Shown: positions 1-7,590, counted from the stretch's first letter. The stretch is DNA of 31,868 nt from UBA1081 sp045636025 (GCA_045636025.1 JAZTWP010000008.1:1-31868), one strand, 5' to 3'. The notes: generated by a model from the letters alone, not told the origin. Numbers and translations are program-made.

Positions 1-86
1 TCTGCAAAAAATACAAAGAGAAATACAGGAGTGAGAACTATTCGCAGAATTGTCAGTTTATTCGGCAAATTCATTTTTATTTTCAT
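1..86 (-). CDS. pgsA: PgsA, CDP-diacylglycerol-glycerol-3-phosphate phosphatidyltransferase (N-terminal fragment)
   Basis: Only the first 28 codons are in the window; the rest lies beyond position 1. The translation contains MNLPNKLTILRIVLTPVFLF, the typical start of PgsA, in which the first membrane helix follows an NLPN(K/I)LT motif. The enzyme makes phosphatidylglycerol phosphate, the precursor of phosphatidylglycerol and cardiolipin, in the membrane. Its ATG (86..84) overlaps the TGA of rimO (85..83) in an ATGA arrangement, so the two are translationally coupled. A second in-frame ATG at 74..72 gives the more usual N-terminus MNLPNK and could be the true start. The assignment rests on the N-terminal motif and on the rimO-pgsA order, which is common in Firmicutes. 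Confidence 0.82.
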   Translation of the reverse strand, partial: MKIKMNLPNKLTILRIVLTPVFLFVFFA

Positions 87-1411
87 TTAACTATTTCTCC
101 CATAAAATCGCAATCGTTGATATCAAAGATTTCAACATCTACAATATCACCCTGATTATAATCACCGCTACCGGTAAAATAAGCTATTGAATCTATTTCA
201 GGAGCATCTTTCCATGTTCTGCCGAAATAACTGTCTGTGTAAGCGTCATAGCCGTCTACTATACACTTTATTGTTGTTCCGATATGTTTCTTCTGCTTAT
301 AATCGAAGATATCATACTGCTGTTCCATAATAACATCAGCTCTGTGCTTTCTGACTTCCTCGTCAACCCGATTATCCATAGTTGCAGCAGGAGTACCCTC
401 TTCCTCGGAATAAGCAAAACAACCGAGACGATCGAACATAATATCATCAATAAACTCTGAAAGATTATTGAATGCTTCCTCATCTTCTCCGGGGAAACCT
501 GTTATAAATGTTGTACGGAGAACAATATCGGGGATTTTTTCTCTGATTTTATCAATAAGAGCTTCAAGAGAAGCTCTGTCACCTGTGCGGTTCATAGCTT
601 TGAGCACATGTGCATCTGCATGCTGTAAAGGAAGATCAATATAATGAAGAACCTTCTCGCACTCTGCCATAGTATCGATAAGTTCATCTGTTATTCTGTC
701 AGGATAACAATAAAGCATTCTTATCCATTCAAGTCCGTCAATCTCATTGAGTTTTCTGAGGAGTTCGGGTAATTTAAGTTCATCATAAAGGTCAAGACCA
801 TAACGAGTTGTATCCTGAGCTATAAGTATGATTTCTTTTGTGCCGTCTGCAGCGAGTTTTTCAGCCTCGGCAAGTACTTCTTCCATAGGTCTTGAGCGGA
901 AACCACCTCTGATTGCAGGAATAGCACAATAAGTACAACAATTTGAACAACCGTCTGCTATTTTAAGATAAGCCCAGTGCTGAGGTGTTGTAAGAAGTCT
1001 GTCACCGCCGAGGGGCATTTTCTCCTTTTCAGGATACATACCGACTTTTTCACCATTCATAACAGCTTTAACTGCTTCAACGATATCTGCATTTGCACCC
1101 AGGCCCAATACACCGTCTACTTCAGGAATTTCGGCAAATATTTCTTCTTTATATCTTTCTGCAAGACAGCCTGTAACAAGAATCTTCGAAATAGTCCCCT
1201 CATTTTTAAGTTCAACCATTTCAAAAATATTGTCAATTGCCTCTTTTTTTGCATCCTCGATAAAGCCGCAGGTGTTGATAACAACAACATCAGCCTCATA
1301 AGCAACATCTACGATGTTGAGACCTGCTTTTTCTATTTTGCCGAGCATAAGCTCAGCATCCACCTGATTTTTAGGGCATCCTAATGAAATAAATCCGACA
1401 TTGATACTCAT
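83..1411 (-). CDS. rimO: RimO, ribosomal protein S12 methylthiotransferase
   Basis: Radical-SAM enzyme that adds a methylthio group to the conserved aspartate of ribosomal protein S12. The 442-residue protein has the three domains of the family: an N-terminal methylthiotransferase domain with cluster cysteines C12 (SLGCPKNQVD), C48 (NTCGF) and C82 (VTGC); a radical-SAM domain with C155-x3-C159-x2-C162; and a C-terminal TRAM-like domain. The SLGCPKNQVD and AIPAIRGGFRSRP stretches favour RimO over the tRNA enzyme MiaB. The start at 1411 was chosen because a GGAGG site (1421-1425) lies 9 bases upstream and MSINVGFISLGCPKN is the expected N-terminus; a longer reading to 1480 would run deep into recX. 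The start lies 1 base after the recX stop, and the stop overlaps the pgsA start, so it is part of the recA operon. Confidence 0.96.
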   Translation of the reverse strand: MSINVGFISLGCPKNQVDAELMLGKIEKAGLNIVDVAYEADVVVINTCGFIEDAKKEAIDNIFEMVELKNEGTISKILVTGCLAERYKEEIFAEIPEVDGVLGLGANADIVEAVKAVMNGEKVGMYPEKEKMPLGGDRLLTTPQHWAYLKIADGCSNCCTYCAIPAIRGGFRSRPMEEVLAEAEKLAADGTKEIILIAQDTTRYGLDLYDELKLPELLRKLNEIDGLEWIRMLYCYPDRITDELIDTMAECEKVLHYIDLPLQHADAHVLKAMNRTGDRASLEALIDKIREKIPDIVLRTTFITGFPGEDEEAFNNLSEFIDDIMFDRLGCFAYSEEEGTPAATMDNRVDEEVRKHRADVIMEQQYDIFDYKQKKHIGTTIKCIVDGYDAYTDSYFGRTWKDAPEIDSIAYFTGSGDYNQGDIVDVEIFDINDCDFMGEIVK

Positions 1412-1412
1412 A

Positions 1413-2024
1413 TCAACATTCCTCCGGTATATCATAATCGCGCAAAGCAGCTCTGATGTCGCTATAGCTGTATCCGGCACGCATCAGTCCTGCAATCATC
1501 CTCTTCATTCCCTTTTCATCGTCAAGGCAGGAAGAGTATTTTTTTTCAATAATATTTATAATTGCATCATTACAATCAAACTCAATCTGTGAAAGAGCAT
1601 TATCAGCAGTTTCACGGTCTATTCCCTTTGCAAAAAGCTCTGTTCTGATTCTTGAGGGGCCATAATCCTTTCTCTCATACAATTCTGTTGCATATCTCAG
1701 TGCAAAATCGTCATCATCAATGAATCCCAGATCTCTGCACTTATCTACTGCATATTCACAACACTCAGGAGTATGCTTTTTTGAAAGTTTTGTAAACAGT
1801 TCTTTAGCAGAATGAGCCCTCAGAGTGAGAAATCTGAGAGCTTGAGCATATGCTTTTCTGGATTGAATCAGGAATTTGAGTTTTTCAAACTCATCATCAT
1901 CTATTTCACAACCATTTGTATAATCAAGAGAATACCATGTATCGGGATCAACCGTCAATACATATTCACCATCACACAGAAGCGATAATTTACCGCCTTT
2001 TGCGGGTTCAATATTAATCGTCAT
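1413..2024 (-). CDS. recX: RecX, regulatory protein of RecA
   Basis: About 203 residues, made mostly of three-helix RecX repeats (for example ALRFLTLRAHSAKELFTKL and the following CRDLGFIDDDDFALRYATEL, which fits the family's GyLDD-xxFA motif). RecX binds RecA filaments and limits their extension or activity. The gene begins inside the last codons of recA (ATG 2024..2022 overlaps the recA end at 2014), as is typical of recA-recX pairs. No clear ribosome site precedes it, which suggests translation coupled to recA. A TTG at 2033 would add three residues and cannot be excluded. The N-terminal 60 residues form a beta-rich extension (SLLCDGEYVLTVDPDTW) often seen in Firmicute RecX. Confidence 0.9.
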   Translation of the reverse strand: MTINIEPAKGGKLSLLCDGEYVLTVDPDTWYSLDYTNGCEIDDDEFEKLKFLIQSRKAYAQALRFLTLRAHSAKELFTKLSKKHTPECCEYAVDKCRDLGFIDDDDFALRYATELYERKDYGPSRIRTELFAKGIDRETADNALSQIEFDCNDAIINIIEKKYSSCLDDEKGMKRMIAGLMRAGYSYSDIRAALRDYDIPEEC

Positions 2025-3111
2025 CGTCGTCAACAGTTACGTCAAGTCTTGCTTTTGCTGCAGCTACGGAACGAGGACCTGCAGGAGTCTTTACAGCGGG
2101 CTTTGCTGCTGCTTTTTCTTCTTCAGCACCCTTCATAGCGTTGCGAATTTTCTCTTCAATCTCAGCAGCAAATTCAGGATTCTGTTCAAAATAAGCTTTT
2201 ACATTTTCTCTGCCCTGACCAAGACGGATATCGCCGTATGAGAACCATGCCCCGCTCTTCTGTATAACATTATATGCTACACCAATATCAACCATTTCAC
2301 CTGTCTTGGAAATTCCTGTACCGTACATAATATCGAATTCTGCGGTCTTGAAAGGAGGTGCAACTTTATTCTTTACAACCTTACATTTTGTTCTTGAACC
2401 GAGAATATCTGTGCCAGAGCCTTTAATCTGCTCTGACTTTCTGACATCAATTCTGATTGTTGAGTAGAATTTAAGTGCACGACCGCCTGTTGTAACTTCA
2501 GGATTGCCGTAAACAACACCGACTTTTTCACGAAGCTGGTTAATGAAAATAACAAGAGTGTTAGACTTTGCAATTGCACCGGTAAGCTTACGGAGAGCCT
2601 GAGACATAAGTCTTGCGTGAAGACCTACGTGAGAGTCACCCATATCACCTTCAATTTCTGCTTTGGGAACAAGAGCAGCAACTGAGTCAACAATAATAAT
2701 ATCAATAGCGCCTGAACGTGCAAGAGCTTCTGTAATTTCAAGAGCCTGTTCGCCGTTGTCAGGCTGTGCAACGAGAAGTGAATCAACATCTACACCGAGA
2801 GCTGCTGCATAAACAGGGTCAAGTGCGTGCTCAGCGTCAACGAATGCTGCTTCACCGCCCATTTTCTGAGCTTCTGCAACTACATGGAGCGCAAGAGTTG
2901 TTTTACCTGAAGATTCGGGACCGTATATTTCAACAATTCTTCCCTTGGGAAGTCCGCCGATACCTGTTGCATCGTCAAGAGTAAGTGAGCCTGTGGGGAT
3001 AGCTTCAACATTCATTGCTGTGCTTTCACCAAGACGCATAACTGCGCCTTTACCGTATTTTTTCTCAATCTGAGAGAGAGCTGTTTCAAGAGCTTTCTGT
3101 CTGTCTGCCAT
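2014..3111 (-). CDS. recA: RecA, DNA recombinase and SOS co-protease
   Basis: ATP-dependent strand-exchange protein of homologous recombination and co-protease for LexA cleavage. The 365-residue product is of normal length and has the Walker A motif GPESSGKT (64-71), an inhibitory-type second nucleotide-binding segment, the loop FINQLREKVGVVYGNPE with the family glutamine switch, and TTGGRALKFY (L2 region). The C-terminal tail is alanine/lysine-rich and ends in five aspartates, like the acidic regulatory tails of other RecA proteins. The start has AAGGAAG upstream. It is the first gene of the recA-recX-rimO-pgsA operon, with a promoter at 3155-3183 and a LexA-type box at 3137-3149. Confidence 0.99.
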   Translation of the reverse strand: MADRQKALETALSQIEKKYGKGAVMRLGESTAMNVEAIPTGSLTLDDATGIGGLPKGRIVEIYGPESSGKTTLALHVVAEAQKMGGEAAFVDAEHALDPVYAAALGVDVDSLLVAQPDNGEQALEITEALARSGAIDIIIVDSVAALVPKAEIEGDMGDSHVGLHARLMSQALRKLTGAIAKSNTLVIFINQLREKVGVVYGNPEVTTGGRALKFYSTIRIDVRKSEQIKGSGTDILGSRTKCKVVKNKVAPPFKTAEFDIMYGTGISKTGEMVDIGVAYNVIQKSGAWFSYGDIRLGQGRENVKAYFEQNPEFAAEIEEKIRNAMKGAEEEKAAAKPAVKTPAGPRSVAAAKARLDVTVDDDDD

Positions 3112-3136
3112 AATAATCTTCCTTTCAAAAGATATT

Positions 3137-3149
3137 GTACAAATGTTCG
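3137..3149 (-). promoter_or_regulatory. Probable LexA (SOS) box of recA
   Basis: Read on the minus strand it is CGAACATTTGTAC, which matches the Gram-positive SOS box CGAAC-N4-GTTCG except for one base in the right half. It lies just downstream of the recA -10 hexamer, over the expected transcription start, where LexA binding would block RNA polymerase. Family knowledge supports SOS control of recA; binding here is inferred. Confidence 0.7.
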
Positions 3150-3154
3150 ATATA

Positions 3155-3183
3155 ATTATATATCATCTTTTCAGATTTTGCAA
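3155..3183 (-). promoter_or_regulatory. recA operon promoter (sigma-A)
   Basis: The -10 is TATAAT (3155-3160) and the -35 is TTGCAA (3178-3183), with a 17 bp spacer. The expected start is near 3148, giving a leader of about 37 bases before recA. The flanking 3184-3245 stretch is very AT-rich and contains a 16-base palindrome of A/T runs (3218-3233); it could act as an UP-type element for both divergent promoters. Confidence 0.75.
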
Positions 3184-3252
3184 TAGATATTAATGAAAAA
3201 AAATTCAAAAAAATTATAAAAATTCGAATTTTTTTTATAAAAAGTCTTGCAT

Positions 3253-3280
3253 TTGACAAATAAATCTGTTACTATATACT
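3253..3280 (+). promoter_or_regulatory. rpmB promoter (sigma-A)
   Basis: Consensus -35 TTGACA (3253-3258) and -10 TATACT (3275-3280) with a 16 bp spacer. It diverges from the recA promoter. The predicted start near 3287 leaves a leader of about 75 bases that contains a hairpin. Confidence 0.72.
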
Positions 3281-3305
3281 GCGTAAAATAAAGTTTTAAT
3301 TACAA

Positions 3306-3338
3306 GATGAGGTGTTATGCTATTTAACAACACTCATC
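3306..3338 (+). promoter_or_regulatory. Hairpin in the rpmB mRNA leader
   Basis: GATGAGGTGTT (3306-3316) pairs with AACACTCATC (3329-3338) with one bulged G, giving about 10 base pairs and a 12-base loop. It ends 6 bases before the AAGGAGG ribosome site of rpmB. It has no T-run, so it is not a terminator. A regulatory role, such as feedback by L28, is possible but unsupported beyond position and pairing. Confidence 0.45.
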
Positions 3339-3362
3339 CGCGTAAAAGGAGGTGCATTCCGC

Positions 3363-3551
3363 ATGGCAAAATGTGATATCTGCGGAAAAGACGTTGCTTT
3401 CGGTATCAAGGTTTCTCACTCACACAGAAGAACAAACAGAACCTGGAAGCCCAATGTTATGAAAGTTAAGGCTGTTGTAAACGGTACACCCAAGAGAATT
3501 CATGTATGCAGCCGTTGCCTTCGTTCAGGTAAGGTAACAAGAGCCGTTTAA
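3363..3551 (+). CDS. rpmB: Ribosomal protein bL28
   Basis: Structural protein of the large ribosomal subunit, 62 residues, the usual length in Firmicutes. It begins MAKCDICGKDVAFG and contains the conserved VSHSHRRTNRTWKPN segment. Four cysteines in two CxxC pairs (C4/C7 and C49/C52) mark it as the zinc-binding C+ form. The ATG at 3363 is chosen because AAAGGAGGTG lies 8 bases upstream; a longer reading from a GTG at 3312 only covers the leader. It is monocistronic, with its own promoter and a strong terminator. Confidence 0.98.
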   Translation: MAKCDICGKDVAFGIKVSHSHRRTNRTWKPNVMKVKAVVNGTPKRIHVCSRCLRSGKVTRAV

Positions 3552-3573
3552 TTCATTACAAATGAACAAAATT

Positions 3574-3602
3574 AAGCCATATCTCAGGATATGGCTTTTT
3601 TG
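3574..3602 (+). terminator. rpmB terminator
   Basis: A perfect 10 bp stem (3574-3583 with 3588-3597), loop TCAG, followed by a T-run. Its left side has only a short A/T run (AATTTTG on the minus strand), so it may also weakly end the converging rpiB transcript. Confidence 0.9.
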
Positions 3603-3616
3603 TTATCTATTTTTGC

Positions 3617-4057
3617 TTATTCATTTTCGATTGCAGTGATGAGGTCTACTCTTCTCTGATGTCTGCCGCCTTCAAATTCTGTATTAAGGAAAACATCAAC
3701 AAGTTCGAGAGCTGCGCCTGCACCGATAACTCTTGCACCAAGGCAAAGAACATTCGCATCATTGTGAAGTCTTGTATACTTTGCACTGAAATAATCTGAA
3801 CAGCAAGCTGCTCTGATTCCCTTTACTTTATTGGCAGCCATTGAAATACCGATGCCTGTACCGCAGCAAAGAATACCTCTTACACATTCGCCTGATACGA
3901 TTTTTTCACAAGTATTTTTTGCCTGAATGGGATAATCTGCTGATGATGCATCATACACACCGCAATCAACGTACTCTATTCCCTTTTCTTCAAGATAATT
4001 TCTGATTTCTTCCTTAAGAGGGAAACCTGCGTGGTCTGAACCGATAGCTATTTTCAT
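3617..4057 (-). CDS. rpiB: RpiB, ribose-5-phosphate isomerase B
   Basis: Interconverts ribose 5-phosphate and ribulose 5-phosphate in the non-oxidative pentose phosphate pathway. The 146-residue protein has the RpiB/LacAB fold markers: IGSDHAGFPLKEEI at the N-terminus, the catalytic cysteine in ILCCGTGIGIS with the GTGIG anion hole, and RLHNDANVLCLGAR with the substrate-binding histidine. The start has AAGGAGA upstream and forms an ATGA overlap with the tsaB stop. It is the last gene of the tsaE-tsaB-rpiB operon. A LacA/LacB galactose-6-phosphate isomerase subunit is less likely, as no partner subunit is adjacent. Confidence 0.93.
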   Translation of the reverse strand: MKIAIGSDHAGFPLKEEIRNYLEEKGIEYVDCGVYDASSADYPIQAKNTCEKIVSGECVRGILCCGTGIGISMAANKVKGIRAACCSDYFSAKYTRLHNDANVLCLGARVIGAGAALELVDVFLNTEFEGGRHQRRVDLITAIENE

Positions 4058-4767
4058 TTTTCGTTCTCCTTTTTCTTTTTCAATTCTCTCTCAGCCTGAG
4101 AAAGTCTGAGATATGAAGGTACAAGCTCTGAAGGAGCCTTTACCGAATCATTGTTTTCAAGCTTTTTTTCTGCTATTAAAGCAACAGATGAAGCACTCTG
4201 ATACTGTATACGTGATGATGCAACAAAAAGATTCTGAACTTTTCCGCTGAGATATTTATATGATATATCAGCACCGTCACCTATAAGTACTATTTTTTTA
4301 CGATTATACTTATTGAGAAGTTCACAAAGCGCATCAAGGGATATTGCATCATCCTGAGTAATTCTTGTAATTTCAGAATTCTCACAATCAAACAATGCAC
4401 AATATACCTGATTGCATCTTGCGTCCATAACAGAAACAGCAATACAATCACTGTCTGTAAGAGGATATGCAATAGCTTCAAGAGTTGATACGGGGATACA
4501 TTTCTTTGAATCAGGCTCAGCTATACCTTTTGCTGTTGCAACACCTATTCTGACACCTGTGAATGATCCGGGACCGTTTGTAACAGCCACAGCATCAATA
4601 TCCATTACTGTAAGTCCTGATACTTCTACTACATTTTTTATTGCAGAAAGAAGCGTTACAGAATGTGTAAGCCCTACATTAAGAAACATTTCTGACAAAA
4701 TCTTGCCGTCTTTCACAACTGCTGCTGATGCTGCCGTTGCTGAGCTGTCTATACCGAGTATTACCAT
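4054..4767 (-). CDS. tsaB: TsaB, tRNA threonylcarbamoyladenosine synthesis protein
   Basis: Non-catalytic partner of TsaD in the complex that forms t6A37 on ANN-decoding tRNAs. The 237-residue product shows the ASKHA-fold N-terminus ILGIDSSATAASAAVV and the hallmark VTNGPGSFTGVRIGVATAKGIA segment of TsaB. The lysine-rich C-terminal tail (residues 228-237) is variable in the family. It overlaps tsaE by 7 bases at its start and rpiB by 4 at its end, so translation is probably coupled. TsaD, the catalytic subunit, is not in this window. Confidence 0.94.
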   Translation of the reverse strand: MVILGIDSSATAASAAVVKDGKILSEMFLNVGLTHSVTLLSAIKNVVEVSGLTVMDIDAVAVTNGPGSFTGVRIGVATAKGIAEPDSKKCIPVSTLEAIAYPLTDSDCIAVSVMDARCNQVYCALFDCENSEITRITQDDAISLDALCELLNKYNRKKIVLIGDGADISYKYLSGKVQNLFVASSRIQYQSASSVALIAEKKLENNDSVKAPSELVPSYLRLSQAERELKKKKENEK

Positions 4768-5192
4768 CTGCCGTCACCATCGCTTATTCCAATAATTCTC
4801 TCATTATCATTCTCACCACGTGAAAATTCAACGCAGATTGTGTTTTCAGGGAGCGCACCGTCAATATTTTCACTCCACTCAACAAAGAGTATGCTGTTAT
4901 CGTTAAGATAGTCAAAAAAGCCTGTTGAATAAAGAGAATCCCAGCTTTCGACTCTGTACATATCAAAATGATATATATTTATCTTACCACCGTAGTCATT
5001 GACAATTGCAAAAGTCGGACTGCTGACTTCACAATCAATTCCGAGAATTTCGGAGCAGCCACGGACAAAAACAGTTTTCCCCATACCCATACCGCCACGG
5101 AATGCAACAACATCACCGCCTCTGAGGCAGGATGCAAATTCAGCAGCGATCTTCAGCGTATCTTTTTCACTTTTTGAAAAATATTTTTTCAT
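4761..5192 (-). CDS. tsaE: TsaE, tRNA threonylcarbamoyladenosine synthesis ATPase
   Basis: P-loop ATPase that drives turnover of the TsaB-TsaD complex in t6A synthesis. The protein has 143 residues, normal for TsaE, with Walker A GGMGMGKT (33-40), SSPTFAIVNDY and the HFDMYRVES and ILFVEWSENI segments typical of the family. The P-loop has methionines where most homologues have LGAGKT, but the lysine and threonine are kept. The upstream ribosome site is weak (AAGG). It is the first gene of its operon and diverges from rodA; promoter at 5212-5239. Confidence 0.94.
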   Translation of the reverse strand: MKKYFSKSEKDTLKIAAEFASCLRGGDVVAFRGGMGMGKTVFVRGCSEILGIDCEVSSPTFAIVNDYGGKINIYHFDMYRVESWDSLYSTGFFDYLNDNSILFVEWSENIDGALPENTICVEFSRGENDNERIIGISDGDGRW

Positions 5193-5211
5193 TTATAATC
5201 AGCCTTAATAA

Positions 5212-5239
5212 ATAATACTTGCAAAAATAACGTTGTAAA
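5212..5239 (-). promoter_or_regulatory. tsaE operon promoter (sigma-A)
   Basis: The -35 is TTTACA (5234-5239) and the -10 is TATTAT (5212-5217) with a 16 bp spacer. It overlaps the oppositely oriented rodA promoter almost completely. Confidence 0.55.
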
Positions 5240-5247
5240 GTTATAAT
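5219..5247 (+). promoter_or_regulatory. rodA-family gene promoter (sigma-A)
   Basis: The -35 is TTGCAA (5219-5224) and the -10 is TATAAT (5242-5247) with a 17 bp spacer, the same hexamers and spacing as the recA promoter. The leader would be about 26 bases and includes AGGAAG before the start codon. Confidence 0.7.
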
Positions 5248-5279
5248 ATATACAACATATAAACAGGAAGATAAAATCC

Positions 5280-6449
5280 ATGAAAAGAATTATAGCACAA
5301 ATAAGGAGCTTTATCAAGGAAACTGATAAAATTTTATTATTTTTATGTATTATCATTTCTGCGCTCGGTGTTTTGTTTGTTTCAAGTGCAACGAGGACTG
5401 CCGAAGAAAATTTCACTCGAGATGCAAAAGTTATGCTTATAGCTGTTGCGGCAGGCGTGGTGATATCACTGATAATCTCCGTAATTGATTACAATTTTAT
5501 AGTACGGTTATGGCCTATAATCGCCGGAGCTTGTCTGTTATTGATGTTGCTTCTTTTTATTCCCGGTATCGGTGTTGGTCCCGAATCACGACCAGATGTT
5601 AAAACCTGGATTAAACTCGGCAATCTCGGAATTTTCTTTCAGCCGTCAGAATTGCTTAAAATCGGCTTTATAATCACATTTGCCGTGCATATTGACACTG
5701 TAAGAGATAATCTTGATTCACTAAAAAACATCATTTTATTATGTATACACGCAGGTGTGCCCACATTACTTGTTCTTGTCACAGGAGATATGGGAAGTGC
5801 ATTGATCTTTATACTTATTTTCATTGCAATGCTCTTTACTGCAGAAGTAAAAATGAAATACTTCATCGCAGGCGGAATTCTCGTTGCGGCTGCTTCACCT
5901 TTTATCTGGAATTACATCTTTTCGGGAATTCAGAAAAGCAGAATTTATGCGCTTTTCAAACCAGATGAATACCCTGATATCATTTATCAGCAACAGCAAG
6001 GGCTTAACGCAATCAAAAACGGTGGTGTTTTCGGTCAGGGATTATTCAATGGCAGATATACACAGATTGTTCCCGAAAATGAAAACGACATGATTTTCTC
6101 CGTAATCGGTGAAGAGCTCGGTCTCGTAGGATGCATATTCACTCTTATCCTTTTTATTGTTGTCGTTATTAAAATTGCAAAAATAGGCATTGATTCAAAA
6201 GACAGAATGGTTATGCTGCTGAGTGCAGGTGTAGCATCAATGATTGCATCTCAGGTTATTGTCAATATCGGAATGTGTCTGCAGTTACTTCCCGTTATCG
6301 GCATCACACTTCCCTTCCTGAGCGCGGGCGGATCATCAAATCTTTGTATTTACATTGCGGTTGGTCTTGTTCTGAGCCTCAGAAGACATACTCTTGAAAG
6401 AGAAATCACAAACTTCAGAATCAAAAGCATCAGTACTGCATTTGACTGA
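5280..6449 (+). CDS. rodA: RodA/FtsW-family peptidoglycan glycosyltransferase (SEDS)
   Basis: Integral membrane SEDS protein that polymerises lipid II into glycan strands with a partner class B penicillin-binding protein. The 389-residue product has about ten hydrophobic segments and the family signatures: WIKLGNLGIFFQPSELLKI, GDMGSALIF, the ENDMIFSVIGEELGLVG loop with the likely catalytic D270, and LPVIGITLPFLSAGGSS near the C-terminus. RodA (elongation) is preferred over FtsW or SpoVE because of overall length, QQQQGLNAIKNGGVFGQG and the lack of a long cytoplasmic tail, but the sequence alone does not settle it. AGGAAG precedes the start. It is monocistronic between its own promoter and a bidirectional terminator. 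Confidence 0.85.
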   Translation: MKRIIAQIRSFIKETDKILLFLCIIISALGVLFVSSATRTAEENFTRDAKVMLIAVAAGVVISLIISVIDYNFIVRLWPIIAGACLLLMLLLFIPGIGVGPESRPDVKTWIKLGNLGIFFQPSELLKIGFIITFAVHIDTVRDNLDSLKNIILLCIHAGVPTLLVLVTGDMGSALIFILIFIAMLFTAEVKMKYFIAGGILVAAASPFIWNYIFSGIQKSRIYALFKPDEYPDIIYQQQQGLNAIKNGGVFGQGLFNGRYTQIVPENENDMIFSVIGEELGLVGCIFTLILFIVVVIKIAKIGIDSKDRMVMLLSAGVASMIASQVIVNIGMCLQLLPVIGITLPFLSAGGSSNLCIYIAVGLVLSLRRHTLEREITNFRIKSISTAFD

Positions 6450-6457
6450 TAAAAAGC

Positions 6458-6487
6458 AAATCCTCGGCAAAAACCGAGGATTTTTTT
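6458..6487. terminator. Bidirectional terminator between rodA and the alpha/beta hydrolase
   Basis: A 10 bp stem, AAATCCTCGG (6458-6467) with CCGAGGATTT (6474-6483), and a 6-base loop. A T-run follows on the plus strand, and a weaker T-rich stretch (TTTGCTTTTT) on the minus strand, so it can serve both converging genes. Confidence 0.88.
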
Positions 6488-6488
6488 A

Positions 6489-7439
6489 TTACAGATATTT
6501 TGAAATGAACTTTTCAATTGCGGGAAAATAGATTTCAGGATGAATATCGCAGGAATTTGCGTGTGATGCACCGGGAACAGAGAGCTTCTCTTTTTCTGCT
6601 GTACACGCATCAAACAGCTTACCCATCATCCAATAAGGTACAAATGTATCAAGTTCACCGTGAATAAACAATGTAGGTGTTACTGACTTTGAAACAGCCT
6701 GCAGGGGTGAACATTTCTTAAAATCAAAGTTACCTCTGAGTTTTGAAACTGTGTTTACAAAATTCATTACGGGAAAAGCAGGTACTTTATACATCTCTTT
6801 ACACTGAAGAGAAAACTCTTCCCAGCAGGAAGTATAACCGCAATCAGCAACTGCACACTTTACGTTTGAAGGAAGATCTTCTTCACCTGTAACAAGCATT
6901 GTTGTTGCACTGCCCATTGAAACACCGAGAAGAACAATCTTTGCATCTTTATCAATTGAAAGAATGTAGTTGATCCAGTCTTTCACATAATAACGGTCAT
7001 GATAACCCATTGAACAATACTTCTGCTTATCTTCGCCGAAGCTTATAAGAGAAGGCATAAGAACATTGAATCCGCTCTTATAGAAGAAAGAACCCTGGGG
7101 TGCCATACCTCTGGGATTGCTTGTGTATCCGTGAATGACAATTGCCCATTTGTCTGTATATTCATCCTGCATAAGAATGTTTGCATGCATTCTCTTGCCT
7201 GTTGAGCCTACAAGGTATGTATCATCAGGATTCATTGCAACAAACCATGAGTCTGCATCAACCTGATCTTCAGGCTTGCCGTAATACTGAAGTTCATCCG
7301 GCTGGATAACACGGCACTTATTATTTGAAGAGGTGAATTTTCTGTTAAGAATAACCTCGTATGCAGCATTACCGACTACAAGACAAGTTGCAGTAACACC
7401 TGTTGCGACTTTTAACAAAGTTTTAACTGATTTACCCAT
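6489..7439 (-). CDS. Membrane-anchored alpha/beta hydrolase (serine hydrolase family)
   Basis: Predicted esterase or acylhydrolase of 316 residues; substrate unknown. An N-terminal hydrophobic stretch (about residues 7-30) would anchor it with the catalytic domain outside the cell. The alpha/beta hydrolase core starts near residue 95 with the oxyanion-hole segment VIHGYTSN. The nucleophile elbow GVSMG places the serine at 174, with D264 in HGELDTFVP and H293 in GASHAN completing the triad. It resembles the YqkD/BAAT-like hydrolases common in Firmicutes. GGAGGT lies upstream of the start. It is monocistronic with its own promoter, and nothing nearby indicates its substrate. Confidence 0.85.
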   Translation of the reverse strand: MGKSVKTLLKVATGVTATCLVVGNAAYEVILNRKFTSSNNKCRVIQPDELQYYGKPEDQVDADSWFVAMNPDDTYLVGSTGKRMHANILMQDEYTDKWAIVIHGYTSNPRGMAPQGSFFYKSGFNVLMPSLISFGEDKQKYCSMGYHDRYYVKDWINYILSIDKDAKIVLLGVSMGSATTMLVTGEEDLPSNVKCAVADCGYTSCWEEFSLQCKEMYKVPAFPVMNFVNTVSKLRGNFDFKKCSPLQAVSKSVTPTLFIHGELDTFVPYWMMGKLFDACTAEKEKLSVPGASHANSCDIHPEIYFPAIEKFISKYL

Positions 7440-7463
7440 AATATTACCTCCGTATCTTAAAAA

Positions 7464-7492
7464 ATTATACTATATAATAACTTAAAAATCAA
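7464..7492 (-). promoter_or_regulatory. Promoter of the alpha/beta hydrolase gene
   Basis: The -35 is TTGATT (7487-7492) and the -10 is TATAAT (7464-7469) with a 17 bp spacer, about 18 bases from the expected start to the ATG. Confidence 0.6.
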
Positions 7493-7529
7493 CAACATAT
7501 CATTATTTTATCAATGTTTATTTTTTCAC

Positions 7530-7558
7530 TTGCACAATAGCATAAATAATGATATAAT
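7530..7558 (+). promoter_or_regulatory. Promoter of the DivIVA-like gene
   Basis: The -35 is TTGCAC (7530-7535) and the -10 is TATAAT (7553-7558) with a 17 bp spacer. It diverges from the hydrolase promoter 38 bases away. Confidence 0.68.
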
Positions 7559-7590
7559 ATATAAAATTATCTCACCAAAGGAGCATTTAT

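Noticed and set aside
977..1384. 135-codon open frame on the plus strand
   Set aside because: It lies wholly opposite rimO, has no ribosome site or recognisable domain, and reads as a cysteine/phenylalanine-rich antisense shadow.
2025..2033. TTG start for recX three codons upstream
   Set aside because: No ribosome site favours it over the ATG at 2024; kept only as an alternative.
3218..3233. 16-base A/T palindrome as an operator or terminator
   Set aside because: It is made of A and T runs around TCGA in a very AT-rich stretch between two promoters, and such symmetry is expected by composition.
3312..3362. N-terminal extension of ribosomal protein L28
   Set aside because: It translates the mRNA leader and its hairpin; the strong AAGGAGG site serves the ATG at 3363.
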